This document shows, piece by piece, positions 46,991 to 58,532 of a stretch of DNA of 64,000 bases (within the stretch, counting starts at the first letter, position 1; each line of letters starts with the position of its first letter). The DNA is from Pycnopodia helianthoides. Its lineage: Eukaryota; Echinodermata; Asteroidea; Forcipulatida; Asteriidae. The DNA lies in assembly GCA_032158295.1 (NCBI GenBank), contig CM063247.1, positions 11,762,399 to 11,826,398 of the forward strand, written 5' to 3'. Under the pieces are notes generated by a model. That model worked only from the letters and a program-made list of their open reading frames with translations. It searched no databases and was not told the DNA's origin. The position numbers and the translations under genes are program-made.

Positions 46991-48455
46991 ACTAAATTAA
47001 AATGCAGTTTAAACGGCACTAAAGTCAATTCGGTTAGTTTGTACAGACGTTCCCCGCACCGTGGCCGCTTTTTTTTCATTATACCCTGGTGGTACTGATC
47101 ACTGTATGTCCAGCTGCATTTTTGTTTCACTTCACTCGTACATTATGAGACAACAAAATGGCCACTCCACGCCTTAAAAATGTGTTTGGCATCTCAAAAT
47201 GGCCACTCCACGCTCAAAAAGTATGTTTGACATCTTTGCCACCTTTAGTAAACATGTGTTTAATTATTGAAAATTCCCTCGCCGCATCCCTACCCTTCAG
47301 AACATTATAAATGGCCATCATGCTTCGAAGCAACATCAGACTAGACATGTGCGCATGATCTGTAATGTTGATGGGGAGATGAGGTGGTGATATTGACGGG
47401 GGGGGGGTTGCGGCCCCATAAGCCTCGGGCTTAGTGGAAAGCTATTTTGGAGCTATTTATACGAGCCTCTAATCGATAGGTCTAGCTCTCCTCAAAATTA
47501 CACAACCCGAGCGTTACTGTATCTTGCACTTTGGGGGGCTTAAGCTTGGGGAGAAAACGGTTGACTTAAAGAAGCATACCGTCAATAAGTGGTCTGTATT
47601 GATGGTTCTCTTGATGTGTAACAGCAATCATAACTTGGCTCTGAGACATTCTGTTAACTTGAGGTAAAGTAAGAGGGGAGACGGCTTAAAAAGTTTCTCC
47701 CCCTAGAATAATAAACTGGCCAGTGGGTCTTTCGGTTCAGAACGTCAAGGGGTGTGTTTGTTTGTCTTTCTTCGCAGACCGAGTGGACACTGTGTATAGC
47801 ACTGGGAATCAATTGAGTTTTAAATTGGTGCTATTAAACGGACATCTCGTGAATGCGAAATTGGGTTTGGGGGTGAGGTCGGTTAGCTATTTATTACCAT
47901 TGATTGCCGTAAAACTGGGTCAAATACGAAATTCTAGAGGCGAGTTGATTGTCTGTGCAGGCAGCTGTTTAGTGGCAAACCAGAGTAGTAAATGAATCGG
48001 AGGGAATCTCTACGATCAATGCAGATTGGAGTAAACGTGATGTACAGAAAAGGCGAGCAGGTTAATGCAAATAAAAGAGTTTCTTAAAAACATCCAAAAG
48101 TCGGTGAATTATTTCACTTACGTCTTAATAAAAAGGCATGCACTTACTTGGAGGCCTCGGGCTTGGCCTTGGTGCCCCTTGAACATTTGCTTAAAGATTG
48201 TCCACTGGAAGTGCCCTTTGCAAAATTAAAATGGCCTTTCCCTCTCAAAGATTCAAGTTCCAGAATTGCAATTATGCCTGAACAATTTTGGGATGTTTTT
48301 TTTTTTCTTTCTTGTTTTTTTTTTCTTACTTCTTTACAGAAACAAAGCAAGGCATTATTCGAATACTCGTGGCATTTTGCCGCGGTCGAGCCGGATCCTT
48401 ATTTCTCATCCAAGTATCGATACTGACTACGACAGTGCAGGATCCGGAAAATAAT
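46991..48455. other. No gene; small direct repeat
   Basis: AAAATGGCCACTCCACGC occurs at 47155 and 47196 (41-bp period). A G homopolymer lies near 47398-47407. The 90-codon frame at 47723-47995 has no recognised domain. T-rich runs lie at 48297-48333. Confidence 0.45.
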
Positions 48456-48620
48456 CGACATCGATTGTTCGAATCAAAGACAATCGATTACATAGTAGAT
48501 GATATAAAAGTCAATTTGCATCCTGCAAATTAAAATCATCGATTGTTCGAATCAAAGACAATCGATTACAATAGTAGATGATATAACAGTCAATTTGTAT
48601 TATGCATCCTGCAATTTAAA
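48456..48620 (+). repeat. Direct repeat of about 80 bp carrying hairpins
   Basis: Two copies start ATCGATTGTTCGAATCAAAG at 48460 and 48539. Both contain ATCGATTGT..ACAATCGAT inverted words, then AGTAGATGATATAA, AGTCAATTTG and GCATCCTGCAA. The second copy carries a short TATTAT insertion. Confidence 0.85.
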
Positions 48621-49330
48621 ATAAGAAAGAAAAAAAAACGCCTCTTGAGTTTCCGCGAATTCCGGATGGGAACAATTTGATTTGATCAAGTAGAACTGTA
48701 TATATCCAAACGAGATGACCGCTCTTAATATAGATCCAAATGCAGACAATTTGGTTTGAATTTATCTGCTATATCAACAGAGTTTCGTATGGGCATGACT
48801 GATAGATCAGTTAAAGGACCCTTGACCCTCGATGGTCAGATGCATCCCCGTACCCCACCCCCCATTCCCTTCGTCCATTAGTGGAGGGGAGTTGACTTAA
48901 GTCAATCAGTAAAGTGAACAAAAGTGTTTGCCTCTGCGTGTACTCGGGGGGAAAGATGCGCATATAGTGCTTTTAAAAGTAGAACAACATCGCGTAGAGG
49001 GAGGATCATTGATTATGAGATGGGAACGAGACAAAAATCTCGGTCAGATGCAGTGATACACTTGTGTTAGTGTAGAGCCGCCCAGGTCTGGGGACGGGGT
49101 TGTGTGACAAACACAGTGGAGAATAAAAGCGAAAGTGGGTCTAAAGAAAGAGAAAAGATCGGGAATTTGTTTCCCCTCAATTCAAATCCGTCGTTGTTCA
49201 TAATTATTTGTACATAACACAATCTGTGCCAGTTATTGACTTCACTTCACCCGAGGAGTATAAACTTGGACCCGCGAGTTTAGAGAAGGTCTTTGTTAGT
49301 ATAGGCAGGAGGCCTCACTCATAGACAGGG
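48621..49330. other. No gene recognised
   Basis: I see no recurrent repeat or recognisable coding sequence here. Confidence 0.5.
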
Positions 49331-49427
49331 TTCTTCTTCTTCTTCTTCTCTTCTTCTTCTTCTTCTTCTTCTCTTCTTCTTCTTCTTCTTCTTCTTCTTC
49401 TTCTTCTTCTTCTTCTTCTCTTCTTTT
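49331..49427 (+). repeat. (CTT)n microsatellite
   Basis: TTC units run over about 97 bp, interrupted three times by CTCTTC, giving a pyrimidine-only plus strand. Confidence 0.95.
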
Positions 49428-50654
49428 TTCACTTTAGGGACTTGACCCGTTATTAAGTCTTTAAGATAATGTCTTCAAGATTGCAAATACAGCCCTCTTG
49501 GGCTGCACAGAATTCCCAGGTAGTTGGGAATGATCCAAGATGTGTGATTTCTGAAATGGATAAAATAGTAAGAAGGTATTTAGCGTGCAGTTTGTCACAT
49601 CCCGGTGCTTTACATTGTTCAAACCACCTATCTACTATTGTGCACGATTTAATATTTAACCTTTCCAGCAAAGCCCTGCTACCCAATTGAAGGTTTGCTA
49701 TTGATAGTGCTGTGCATGCACACTTCTATTTTTCTGAAGCAAAAAAAAAAGAAATTTTAATGACATGTGGCCACGAGGCACATACTGTGTTCTTCCGCCA
49801 CTGTGTAACATCGAAAGGAAATTGAGGGTTTCATGTTCTCCTGTGCCTCGGGACTGCCCGCATAACATGATTGGCTGCAACCAATCCAACCTTGAAAGAG
49901 GATCTGACCCCCCCCCCCCCCTCAATAAGAAACGTACCATGCTTCCCCTTGGGGATGTTTGCTGCCACACTCTGCATCATACCTGTATGTTTAATTTCCG
50001 CCATCTATATCTCACGGAAGAATCAGAAGCAAGGATCTTTAATCACATGGATGATGCATTAAGAATTCAATCCGGGTATTATCCACTGCGGCTTTATAAT
50101 TCGGAAGTTGTGTTTCTTTTCTGAGTTCTTCACTCTTTTTTGGGTTAACCTGTGTGGAGAATATGTCATCCAGTATCACCTACCGATGGTGTAGTAACTG
50201 CCCGCCAGTAATGACATGTGTTTGATGGCGCTGGGCAGGTATCTGACTAATCATGTATTGTGTTTCACTTGAGGAGAGCTGTGGGTTTGTAACTCATCTT
50301 GCACGGGCTTTCTGTCGGTGGGGTGGTGGTGGGGGGATCAAACCGATCAGTAATTTAGGCCTCTGGCCTTGTTGTTGTGATCCTGTAGTTCCGTCATCGA
50401 CATGCTTCTGATCTTCTCCGGGGATGTTAAGGTGAGGGGCTGGTGATGAGGACCTAGATCTCGGTGCGGACATCTTCTCCCATTCGAATCAGTGTTTCCA
50501 AACCGAGGCTGGGAGCGAAATTAGTCGGGCTCCTATTAAAAAACTTGTCATCGCATTCCGGAAACTCGATGCGAGTGAAGTGTCACCACTCTCGTCTCAA
50601 ACGTTTTCTCCCAGTGACAACCTCTCAATAACGTCCTTGTCTCGCGCATATTCG
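49428..50654. other. No gene recognised
   Basis: Opposite-strand frames of 73-119 codons overlap at 49453-50124 without a domain I can name. A C homopolymer of about 12 lies near 49909-49921. A GGTGGGGTGGTGGTGGGGGG run lies near 50318-50337. Confidence 0.4.
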
Positions 50655-51013
50655 TTAAAGCACATGTACAACATTGGTAAATTTCAAAGACTAGTATCCA
50701 CACTTTATGTGACCTAACATAAATACATGAAATATTACCTGTGTGAAATGTTAAGCTCAATCGGTCGTCGGAGTCATGAGAAAACAGTGAAAAACCCCAT
50801 TATATGTTTTCACTTTTTGCAAACATCGGGTTTGGACACGCAAGATAAAGACTAATTGTTCCACTCATTTTCTAAAAAATATAGCATTTCAAGCAAAACC
50901 TTTTCAAGGGAGGTTTACCACCATGACCAACCTTTATACCATGTAAGTTTTGTGCAAATCTGTGAGAATTTTTTATTGTTTACAATCTTACCAATGTTGT
51001 TCACACCCTTTAA
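50655..51013 (-). mobile_element. MITE family D, copy D2 (complete)
   Basis: It starts TTAAAGCACATGTACAACAT and ends ATGTTGTTCACACCCTTTAA. It is D1 in reverse (AAACAGTGAAAAACCCCATT, AAATGTTAAGCTCAATCGGT). Confidence 0.9.
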
Positions 51014-52353
51014 TTAAACCCCGCGATTTTGTTTTTCCTCCACACGTCAAAGATATACAAGGAACCAAAGATTCACGAGACTTGAAGAATCTCCGTGAAG
51101 TACCGATTCCTAGGGGATCGTCCAAATTGTCTTATTGTTCAAGGTTGAAAAACTTTTATAACCCCCTGGGGAGGTTAAATCAAAACGCTTAGGTAGCAAG
51201 TCCAATTATTCTTTGGCCACTTTCATCGTTTGCTTATAGATTTATTGTATCACAGTATAAAAGTCATTACTTATTTATATTAAATTGTAACAATAAGTCG
51301 GTATTATTATGTCATACTTTCCATACATTTCATTTATTAACAAAAAAAATGATACCGCTCATTTAAGTTGATGTAATTCCTGCATCTTTGATAAAGAACA
51401 CCTAATGATTTGATTTTTGACCTTTGATCGGTGTGAAACAAAACCGGAACCATATGCTCGTGTTTTCCGCGGAATCTAGCACTCCAACATTGTATACCTT
51501 GCGCAGCCGTGTTTGGAGAACAACCGCCAGAATCCAAAATTTCACTTTAAATGAAGAATTTCTGTCGCCGTTGCATACACAAAGGACCCTGGCAAAGATA
51601 CAATGGCAGCGTGAGTGATAATAGAGGACCGTTAAATGATGTTGACATTCGGGTCGAACAACAAAAAGGAGTCAATTTGCCCAACGCATCGAACATTTCC
51701 TTTCTTGAGTTTTTTTTTCTCCCGCTCTCAAGTTGAAGGAAGTCATTGGTACATACAGGAAATGGAAACTTTATTTGCTGCAGTCAACGTGGTGAACTGT
51801 AAAACACAATGCCATTAATATTATTTAGTCGGTCTCCACACCCCCCCCCCCCGGTCCAAAAAGAAGGAGAAAAACATCAAATTATGAAGGACACTGTCCA
51901 TTGCCTCCCCCCCCCCCCCGGCCCGTGACCCTCAACGGCCGGGCCATTGCCAAGTCACCTCCCAGCTCAACGTAGTCGTACGACCAAGGGGGCTGGGGGT
52001 CAGGTGGACAACTGCCATCCCAAATGCGGACAAAACAGTGGGGGAATTCGGGCACAGCAAGAAGAAGAAAATTGAACACTGGGAAAAAAAAAAAAAAAAG
52101 GGCTTTACCCGGTATTAGGCATTGGTGCTTTTTATCTGTGTAAAGTTTCGGGTAAATCAACCTCTCTGGTCTCCTTATTCCAAAGAGTCCCCTAGTCCCA
52201 TGCCGCTCAACACAACCCCTCAAACAACCACGAGATCCGACAAAAATGTGGAATAGTCGTCGGATGTTCTCCTCCGCATCACAAAACTAACCGTTCGGTG
52301 ACATCCCCCTAACCCCCAGATAAAATTATACCATTATGGAATGGCAGTCGGAT
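51014..52353. other. No gene recognised
   Basis: C homopolymers lie at about 51841-51852 and 51907-51919, and an A run at 52084-52098. The 113-codon minus frame at 51882-52223 crosses two homopolymers and is not trusted. Confidence 0.4.
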
Positions 52354-53052
52354 ATAGACTGTGCAAGTCTCGCGCTCATTCGAACTTCCGGGACCATAGT
52401 GGTCCCAACCATTATGGAGTTTTACGTGGGCGAGATTTTGTTTCGTCAATTATTTAGGTTTGGCGTAGTTTATGACTATGAAAATTATATATGTTGTTGG
52501 GAATGTAATACTTAGTGATAAAAAATATGACAGTAAAGTCAATTCAACAATATAACGAAGAAAACCCGAGAATTAAACTTGACCTCAGCTTCCGGCTACT
52601 GCAAAAAATTAAGAATTTGTGCTCACCTCCGATAACAAAACTTATGTAAACGCTTGTTTTGGATGCGCGATGATAATTGCCAGATGCTGTAATTGCAACG
52701 ACAGGCCTTTTTATGGCAGTCTATGGTTGTTGAGGCGTCAGCGTCCTCTATAAACTGCGAAGCGTTAATTTTACGCCGGTGTGACCTTCGCGAATCCGCG
52801 TAAGGGGTTTCTAAAAAGTAAAATAAGCATCCTAGTCCCAGAGTTTTAATTATTCTTAATAATAATTAACACATTATTTGTGTATTTATTATAAAAGCTA
52901 AAACTAATTTTTATGAACACTGTACTGAGTATTTTTGTTGTTAAGATTTTGTCATTAGATATAATTTAAAACACAGATTTGATTTCAGAAAAAAAAGTTT
53001 TTTGTTTGACGTGTTTTCTCGTTCCGATACGCGCGAGACTTGCACAGTCTAT
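52354..53052. mobile_element. TIR element L1 (699 bp)
   Basis: It starts ATAGACTGTGCAAGTCTCGC and ends with its inverse, GCGAGACTTGCACAGTCTAT, giving about 22 perfect terminal bases. A shorter relative (L2) is at 58385. No transposase-like frame lies inside, so it is non-autonomous. The target duplication is unclear. Confidence 0.85.
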
Positions 53053-53357
53053 TGTTGCCATGTTTTTCCCCCCATCAACAGCATGCAGGGGGGAAAATAC
53101 ACATGGAACAGTCATCGGATGTCATTAAACCTATGGACTGCTGACTCTAAGTTGTATCACACAAGATCTGCGATTTGTTATGCATTACACGACAACGAAC
53201 ACTGGACCGATTTCCTGTTAATTTCCAGGCTGCGACGAACAAATATTTTTCAATAGATCACAATCATTTTAATTTCCTCCAAATGGGGCCCTGCGATGAA
53301 TCGGTCAACATGTTCTTCACAGCAAAACACACGTTTTTTTGTATTTTATTTTACACT

Positions 53358-53421
<64 letters not shown>

Positions 53422-53590
53422 CTCTCTTTAGCGCTGTGTAATAAACTGTTTGAGGTCATTTGAAAGGTTACCACATCAATCAAAACTGATTTGAATTAAT
53501 GTTTGCCGACAATGTGAAGTGGTTTTTGTATTCAACAATCTACGAAGACCCCTAAGCGCCAACAAAAAATTAAGTTTTTTAATCGTTATT
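53053..53590. repeat. Spacer with C run and (CT)n
   Basis: C11 (53358-53368) is followed by (TC)n to 53428. The rest is unrecognised. Confidence 0.7.
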
Positions 53591-53855
53591 AAGAATTCAC
53601 AATCCGTTATTACGGATTCACAATCCGTTATTACGGATTCTCAATCCGTTATTATTACGATTCACCATCCACTATTACAGATTCACAGTCCGTTATTACA
53701 GTTTACAATCCGTTATTACGGATTCAGAATCCGGTATTACCGATTCACAATTGTGAGTCCGTAATAACGGGTTGTGAGTCCGTTATAACGGATAGTGATT
53801 CCGCTATAACGGATAGTGAATCCGTTATAACGGATTGTGAATCCGTAATAACGGC
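53591..53855. repeat. Palindrome-of-palindromes satellite
   Basis: About 12 units with a 20-21 bp period are each nearly self-complementary (AATCCGTTATTACGGATT, or ATCCGTTATAACGGAT). Linkers read CACA or ACAGT left of about 53750 and TGTGA or AGTGA to its right. The linker direction therefore flips at a centre ATTCACAATTGTGAG (53744-53758). The array is both tandem and inverted. Confidence 0.9.
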
Positions 53856-54087
53856 GATGAGAAATTGATGACGATCTGCTCCTCGTAGACAACTCTCAAT
53901 GTAAGAGTCAAAGATTGCAAGATAGAAAGATTGAAAGATTTTAAATTTAAAATTTTTATTCAATCACGTTAAAAACACGAGAATTGTCCTTTCACATAAT
54001 AAAGAAAAAGAAATGTTTAGACATGAACTCTAGTATTTAAAAAATCAGACACTGAGAAAGTACGAAACAACTCATTAAAAAATATAC
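53856..54087. other. Spacer, AT-rich
   Basis: AAAGATTGCAAGATAGAAAG and AAATTTAAAATTT words are seen, with no gene. Confidence 0.5.
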
Positions 54088-54306
54088 AAAAGATGCTGGC
54101 AGAGATTTGTCCTGCCATTTGTTACCAAACCATTGTCCCATGTTGATTGACACCTCCTCTAGGACGTGCATCATGGTCTAGCCTTTGAACTTATGGCATA
54201 TGAGCTGACCGGTGTGTACGACGTGGTTAAGACAATGGAAATATCAAAATATGTCAGCATGTGCTGACAACGTTTCTTTCACGATCCTATGTAACAGTTT
54301 TAATGC
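54088..54306 (+). repeat. Dispersed repeat K, copy K2
   Basis: It aligns with K1 (20171-20391) in the same direction. Shared words are GCTGGCAGAG, TTTGTCCTGC, ACCAAACCA, GACGTGC, ATGGTC, TTATGGCAT and GTGGTTAAGACAAT. Stops occur in all frames, so it is not evidently coding. Confidence 0.7.
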
Positions 54307-54958
54307 CTAGTCTTCTTGAGCTTGAACTTGAATGCTCTTTTAATTACACAAGCTAAGTTGCATTTCTTTTGAATGTTACGGGTTGGTTGAGCAGCAGCGG
54401 TTTACCACTGGTCGTCTGCCGTCCATACGCGCTGGTAATCGGTCCGTCTGAATGCCGCCTTATGTTCATACCCTCCCACTCGCCCGGAGTCACGATTGCC
54501 CCATCCTGTCAATAACATTTTCTCAGCAGTTATGATAAAAGTAATCATCTTGATTTAGTTCGCCCACAAGCATGCATCTCAACCGCGGCCCACCGGGCAA
54601 TCACGGCTTTGCGAGAGGAGGATGGGTAAAGCCTTGTCACTCATCCCTGACGTTGTGATGCAACCTTAAGGGGTTAGGTAATAAAGACTCGTCTTCAAAA
54701 GACTTTAGGAATTATTCTTGGCCTTTTATACCTGGAACAAAGTAGGGCACTGCGGATGGGCATTTTAGTTTGATTTCACGCCAGGAATGGCTGACGTCTA
54801 GAGGGGGCATACCAGTGTATGTCACTGATTAAAAGTCACTTTTCCCAATAATAAGCGGCTGATTTTCCTGCATGACGAGTCTAACGAGAAGTGATATACA
54901 TCATGCATACTCAAAGTACCCTTCAGGGGAAATCATATAGGGGTAAATATTTTACATT
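54307..54958. other. No gene recognised
   Basis: I see no recurrent repeat or recognisable coding sequence here. Confidence 0.5.
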
Positions 54959-55334
54959 TTAAAGGAACATTACAGAATTTGTTTTTGCTAACAAAACAGT
55001 TGCTGGCAGTGTAAGCACTTTATGTAATCCACCACATACATAAACTGACAAACCTGTAGAAGTTTGAGATCGATTCGGCCATCTGGGTCACGAGAAAATA
55101 GGGAAAAACCGATTACAAATTTGCATGTGTTATACAATGCGTGAATAAAACGCTCATGAGCGATAAACTCCAATCGGAAATTAGTTTGATTTATTTCTCA
55201 TCAAATATGGCATTTCAGACAGAAATATTTCTAGGGATGTTTTCTACTATCATCATCATTAGACCGTTAAAGTTTTATGTAAATCTGTGATCATAAAGAA
55301 AATTTTACTTGCCACTTCTGTAACGTTCCTTTAA
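54959..55334 (-). mobile_element. MITE family B, copy B3 (complete)
   Basis: It starts TTAAAGGAACATTACAGAAT and ends TCTGTAACGTTCCTTTAA. This is family B in reverse (AAACCTGTAGAAGTTTGAGA). Its middle carries ACGCTCATGAGCGAT, whose CGCTCATGAGCG is a perfect palindrome. It has the same subfamily variants as B4 (GTTATACAATGCGTG). Confidence 0.92.
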
Positions 55335-56342
55335 GACTCATAGAAAAAGAAATTTTGAATATTGCTGATCTTTCCCTCTGATTGACGTTTTCTCTACTCA
55401 TTCCACTCAGCCACAGTTCAGGAAGAATGTGAGCAAATAATCCTCTCTCACTTAAAATTTGTGCATATTTTCCTCGCAGCCTGAGTAACCTTTTAGCCTT
55501 AACTCTTGAAATAAATACATATATAAATAAACACTACATTAATTGTTTTTAAAAGTTAGTGTAGGCCTAGTATAAGGAGAATGGGAAAACTGGGTTTATT
55601 TTTTACAGACAAAAAGAGTGTTGCATATTTTTGATACCAAGCAATTATCGAAAGTTGAGTTCAATCTGCGTGATTCAGTGGAATAACATCAAAGTTCAAA
55701 AAAGGAGAATTTTAACCCACCAAGTTGGCGCTATACGATTATTTCTTGTAGAAAAAAATGGAAGTTGCAAATCGTTTGCGCATATAGTGTAATTTTTTGT
55801 TTTGTTTTGTTATCTTTTTCGTCAAAGGCTCTTCTCCCAAAAAATTGCACGTTTCCCCTCTTTTAAAGCTTAACCCCCCCCCCCCCAATCCAAACTCCGG
55901 GATCCATTCATAACCTTGCAATGTTTTTGTTTGCCATTAAACGTCCTTTCCATCAATAGCAAACATGTTGAATGAAAACATGCCTTAAAGACGCACTGTA
56001 TTAAATTAACGACCTCATACTCACTGAAGATGTTTCCAAGGCTTATTAGACGTTTACGGAGAAATTATCAAGCTGTTGTATACAGCCCTATCCTTGATTT
56101 ACAATCTTGTAATGTTTCTACTTGGAGGTTTTTTGTGAAACCTTGATTCTCTTCCTCAGAGAGGCGACACTCACCCCCAAAAAACAACCAAATCAATTTA
56201 ACTCACATAGAAAGTCTGCCAAGCAAGGCTTGGAAAGCACTAATTGAAAGGTCAACAATATAGAATGGTCTGAAGACCCCTAAATCTAATTTAAAATTTT
56301 AAACGTACACACAATTCCTGAAGAGACATAACAAAATTGTTG
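55335..56342. other. No gene recognised
   Basis: A C homopolymer lies near 55876-55887. Nothing else is supportable. Confidence 0.5.
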
Positions 56343-56427
56343 ATCTCGTTGTCGTTGTCGTTCTCGTTCTCGTTCTCGTTCTCGTTCTCGTTGTCGTTCT
56401 CGTTCTCGTTGCTGTTGTTGTTGTTGT
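56343..56427 (+). repeat. (GTTCTC/GTTGTC)n hexamer array
   Basis: TCGTTG and TCGTTC hexamers alternate, passing into (GTT)n at the right end. Confidence 0.92.
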
Positions 56428-56559
56428 TAAAATGTTGTGAAATTAGGTCAGCGGTTAGTGGTGAGCAAAACTCTATTTGGAACTAGCAATGAGAAAAACA
56501 TATCACTTTGGTATTTTTTGCTGGTTATCTATTTCTCCTAAGCTGAACTTTGCTCCGGA

Positions 56560-56815
56560 GTGTCATGACCGAGCGTTCTATAGTGCACCAGACTCAAGCT
56601 CTGGTGATGTCAGAGTGTGTAGGTTCGGGTCCTGATCGTCCTGCGTCGTCCTCTTTGATGGGATGTGAAGGTGGTATGTGTCCCGTATGTTTTTGTCCGT
56701 AAAAGAACCCAGTCGTTAAGAGAAGGGGTTCGTCCCGGTGTTTTCTGGCTTGGTTGCCTCATTGCAGATTGCGCAACCGCACTGGCCTTGTAAAACCATT
56801 ACAAGGTGTGTTTTT
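56560..56815 (+). mobile_element. tRNA-derived SINE, copy 5
   Basis: A-box-like ATGACCGAGCGTTCTA, B box AGGTTCGGGTCCTG, GATGGGATGTGAAGG, CGTAAAAGAACCCAG, AGAAGGGGTTCGTCCCGG and a tail with GTAAAACCATTACAAGG. MITE A3 begins immediately after the tail. Confidence 0.85.
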
Positions 56816-56816
56816 G

Positions 56817-57201
56817 TTAAGACACTGGACACTATTGGTAATTGTCAAAGACCAGTCTTCTCACTTGGTGTATCTCAACATATGGATAAAACAACAAACC
56901 TGTAAAAACTTGATCTCAATTGGTCGTCGAAGTTGCGAGATAACTATGAAAGAAAAAACACCCTTGTCACACGAAGTTGTGTGCTTTCAGATGGTTGATT
57001 TCGAGACCTCAAAATCTAATTCTGAGGTCTCGAAATCAAATTCGTGGAAAATTACTTCTTTCTCGAAAACTATGTCACTTCAGAGGGAGCCGTTTCTCAC
57101 AATGTTTTATACTGTCAACCTCTCCCCATTACTCGTTACCAAGTAAGGTTTTATGCTAATAATTATTTTGAGTAATTACCAATAGTGTCCACTGCCTTTA
57201 A
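56817..57201 (-). mobile_element. MITE family A, copy A3 (complete)
   Basis: It starts TTAAGACACTGGACACTATT and ends AGTGTCCACTGCCTTTAA. The central GATTTCGAGACCTCA and its inverse flank AAATCTAATTC. The 130-codon frame here runs through the SINE tail into the MITE and is not a gene. Confidence 0.92.
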
Positions 57202-58181
57202 ATAGGTATCGTGAGGTAAAAAAAAACACGGTATACACAATTATACCCGTTGTAAACAAAATATAATGAACGCTATGAGAAGCCCGTAGACAAGCATTGT
57301 ATCAATATTGCTCCTGGCTACCACGTGTTCACTTCTGCGCCAATCAGCTTGGGTCTTTATAAAATGTATGATAACACGCAACATCAAGGCCTTTATTCGC
57401 TTAATTGCACAGTCAACAAAAATGAAGGCCTTTTTCGCTTAATTGAACAATCAACCAAAATTTCGTCCAATGGCAGCGAGAAATTGTCCTGCACTTTTCC
57501 GAAACTCAAACACAATTGTTTACTAATTAAGTTTACAGTGCACGCACAATGCGCCGGCCTTCCAATCCAATACATGGTACAGAGCTGACTCCAAATCTAA
57601 TTGTAGTAAAATGTATTTTATACTGTTTTTTTTTTTCTTCTTCTTCTTTTTTTTTGCTCCACATATATATTCTCTCGATTCGTTCATTCATTTGGGTCAC
57701 GATTTGATCTGGACAAAATTCGGAAAGCGGCTGGTTTCTTTCAAGACTATGAATGGCAATGATTTGGGGGCCGAAGTTCGGGGGTGGGGGAATTACGAAG
57801 CTCAACTCGTTTGGAGATAACAATGACAGAATGTACCTCATTCAGTCTTCATCCAGTATACTTAGTGTATAACCAATGCACCAACAGAGCAACTATTCCT
57901 TTTTTTAAACCATCCTCATAAGCCATGCTCATACCAAACGAAAAAAAAAACATATGCATACCAGAAAAAATATCATGCCAAAGGTATTCTTTCAGGTAAA
58001 AACATATAATTACAACGCAATTTTCAGTCATTATTTTGTATTTTTATGAACACTTAAAAAAACTCTTAAACTCGTGAAGGAGTTAATAACAATAAAACAG
58101 ACAGCGACACTGGATTTAAAGACATATTACAAGTTAGTCTTTCAGAAGCTGCCGATAACCCATAAATCGACTACGTCACCT
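57202..58181. other. No gene recognised
   Basis: T-rich (57624-57653) and A-rich (57939-57949) runs are present. The opposite frames at 57325-57588 and 57533-57841 lack recognisable domains. Confidence 0.5.
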
Positions 58182-58221
58182 CCGTCCAGTTCCGTCCAGT
58201 TCCGTCCAGTTCCGTCCAATC
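58182..58221 (+). repeat. (CGTCCAGTTC)n, four units
   Basis: This is a strict 10-bp period; the last unit is CGTCCAATCT. Confidence 0.9.
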
Positions 58222-58384
58222 TTGACGGGAAGAAATACATCAAAAACATATCTCAACTTTGATTTGGCAGGGACGCACGCACCTTCCTATCCCCCCCCCC
58301 CCCAATCACACCTAACTTCCCCGACGGCTGTTGCCATTGCTGCACTCACCCTGCTCATGGTGCATAAAGTTGCTTGCCTTCAGT
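58222..58384. other. Spacer with C homopolymer
   Basis: A C run of about 12 lies at 58291-58302. There is no gene. Confidence 0.6.
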
Positions 58385-58532
58385 ATAGACCGTGCAAGTC
58401 TGGCGCGAATTCGAACATTTTTTAGGGACCACTTTGGTCCCACGTACATTACTTTAACGCGTGAATGAAACAAACTCGCGCACATTAAACGGATCCCAAT
58501 GTTCGAGTATGTGCGAGACTTTCACAATCTAT
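58385..58532. mobile_element. TIR element L2 (148 bp relative of L1)
   Basis: The left end ATAGACCGTGCAAGTCTGGC and right end TGCGAGACTTTCACAATCTAT match the L1 ends with substitutions. GGGACCACTTTGGTCCCAC inside corresponds to GGGACCATAGTGGTCCCAAC of L1. It is an internally deleted relative. Confidence 0.8.

Noticed and set aside
49453..50124. Overlapping ORFs on both strands, considered as transposon coding remnants
   Set aside because: No RT, integrase or transposase motif is seen. One frame crosses a C homopolymer.
51882..52223. 113-codon minus-strand ORF with PPDPQPPWSYDY segment
   Set aside because: It crosses C14 and A15 homopolymers and has no recognisable domain or second copy in the window.
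19055..57146. Similar peptides (SHEVVCFQ..DFET and LQREPFLTMFYT) in open frames of all three A-family MITEs
   Set aside because: The frames are kept open by compensating frameshifts. The start of A2 and the middle of A3 are read in different frames from A1, so the peptide is not constrained. Shared ancestry of young copies explains the similarity.
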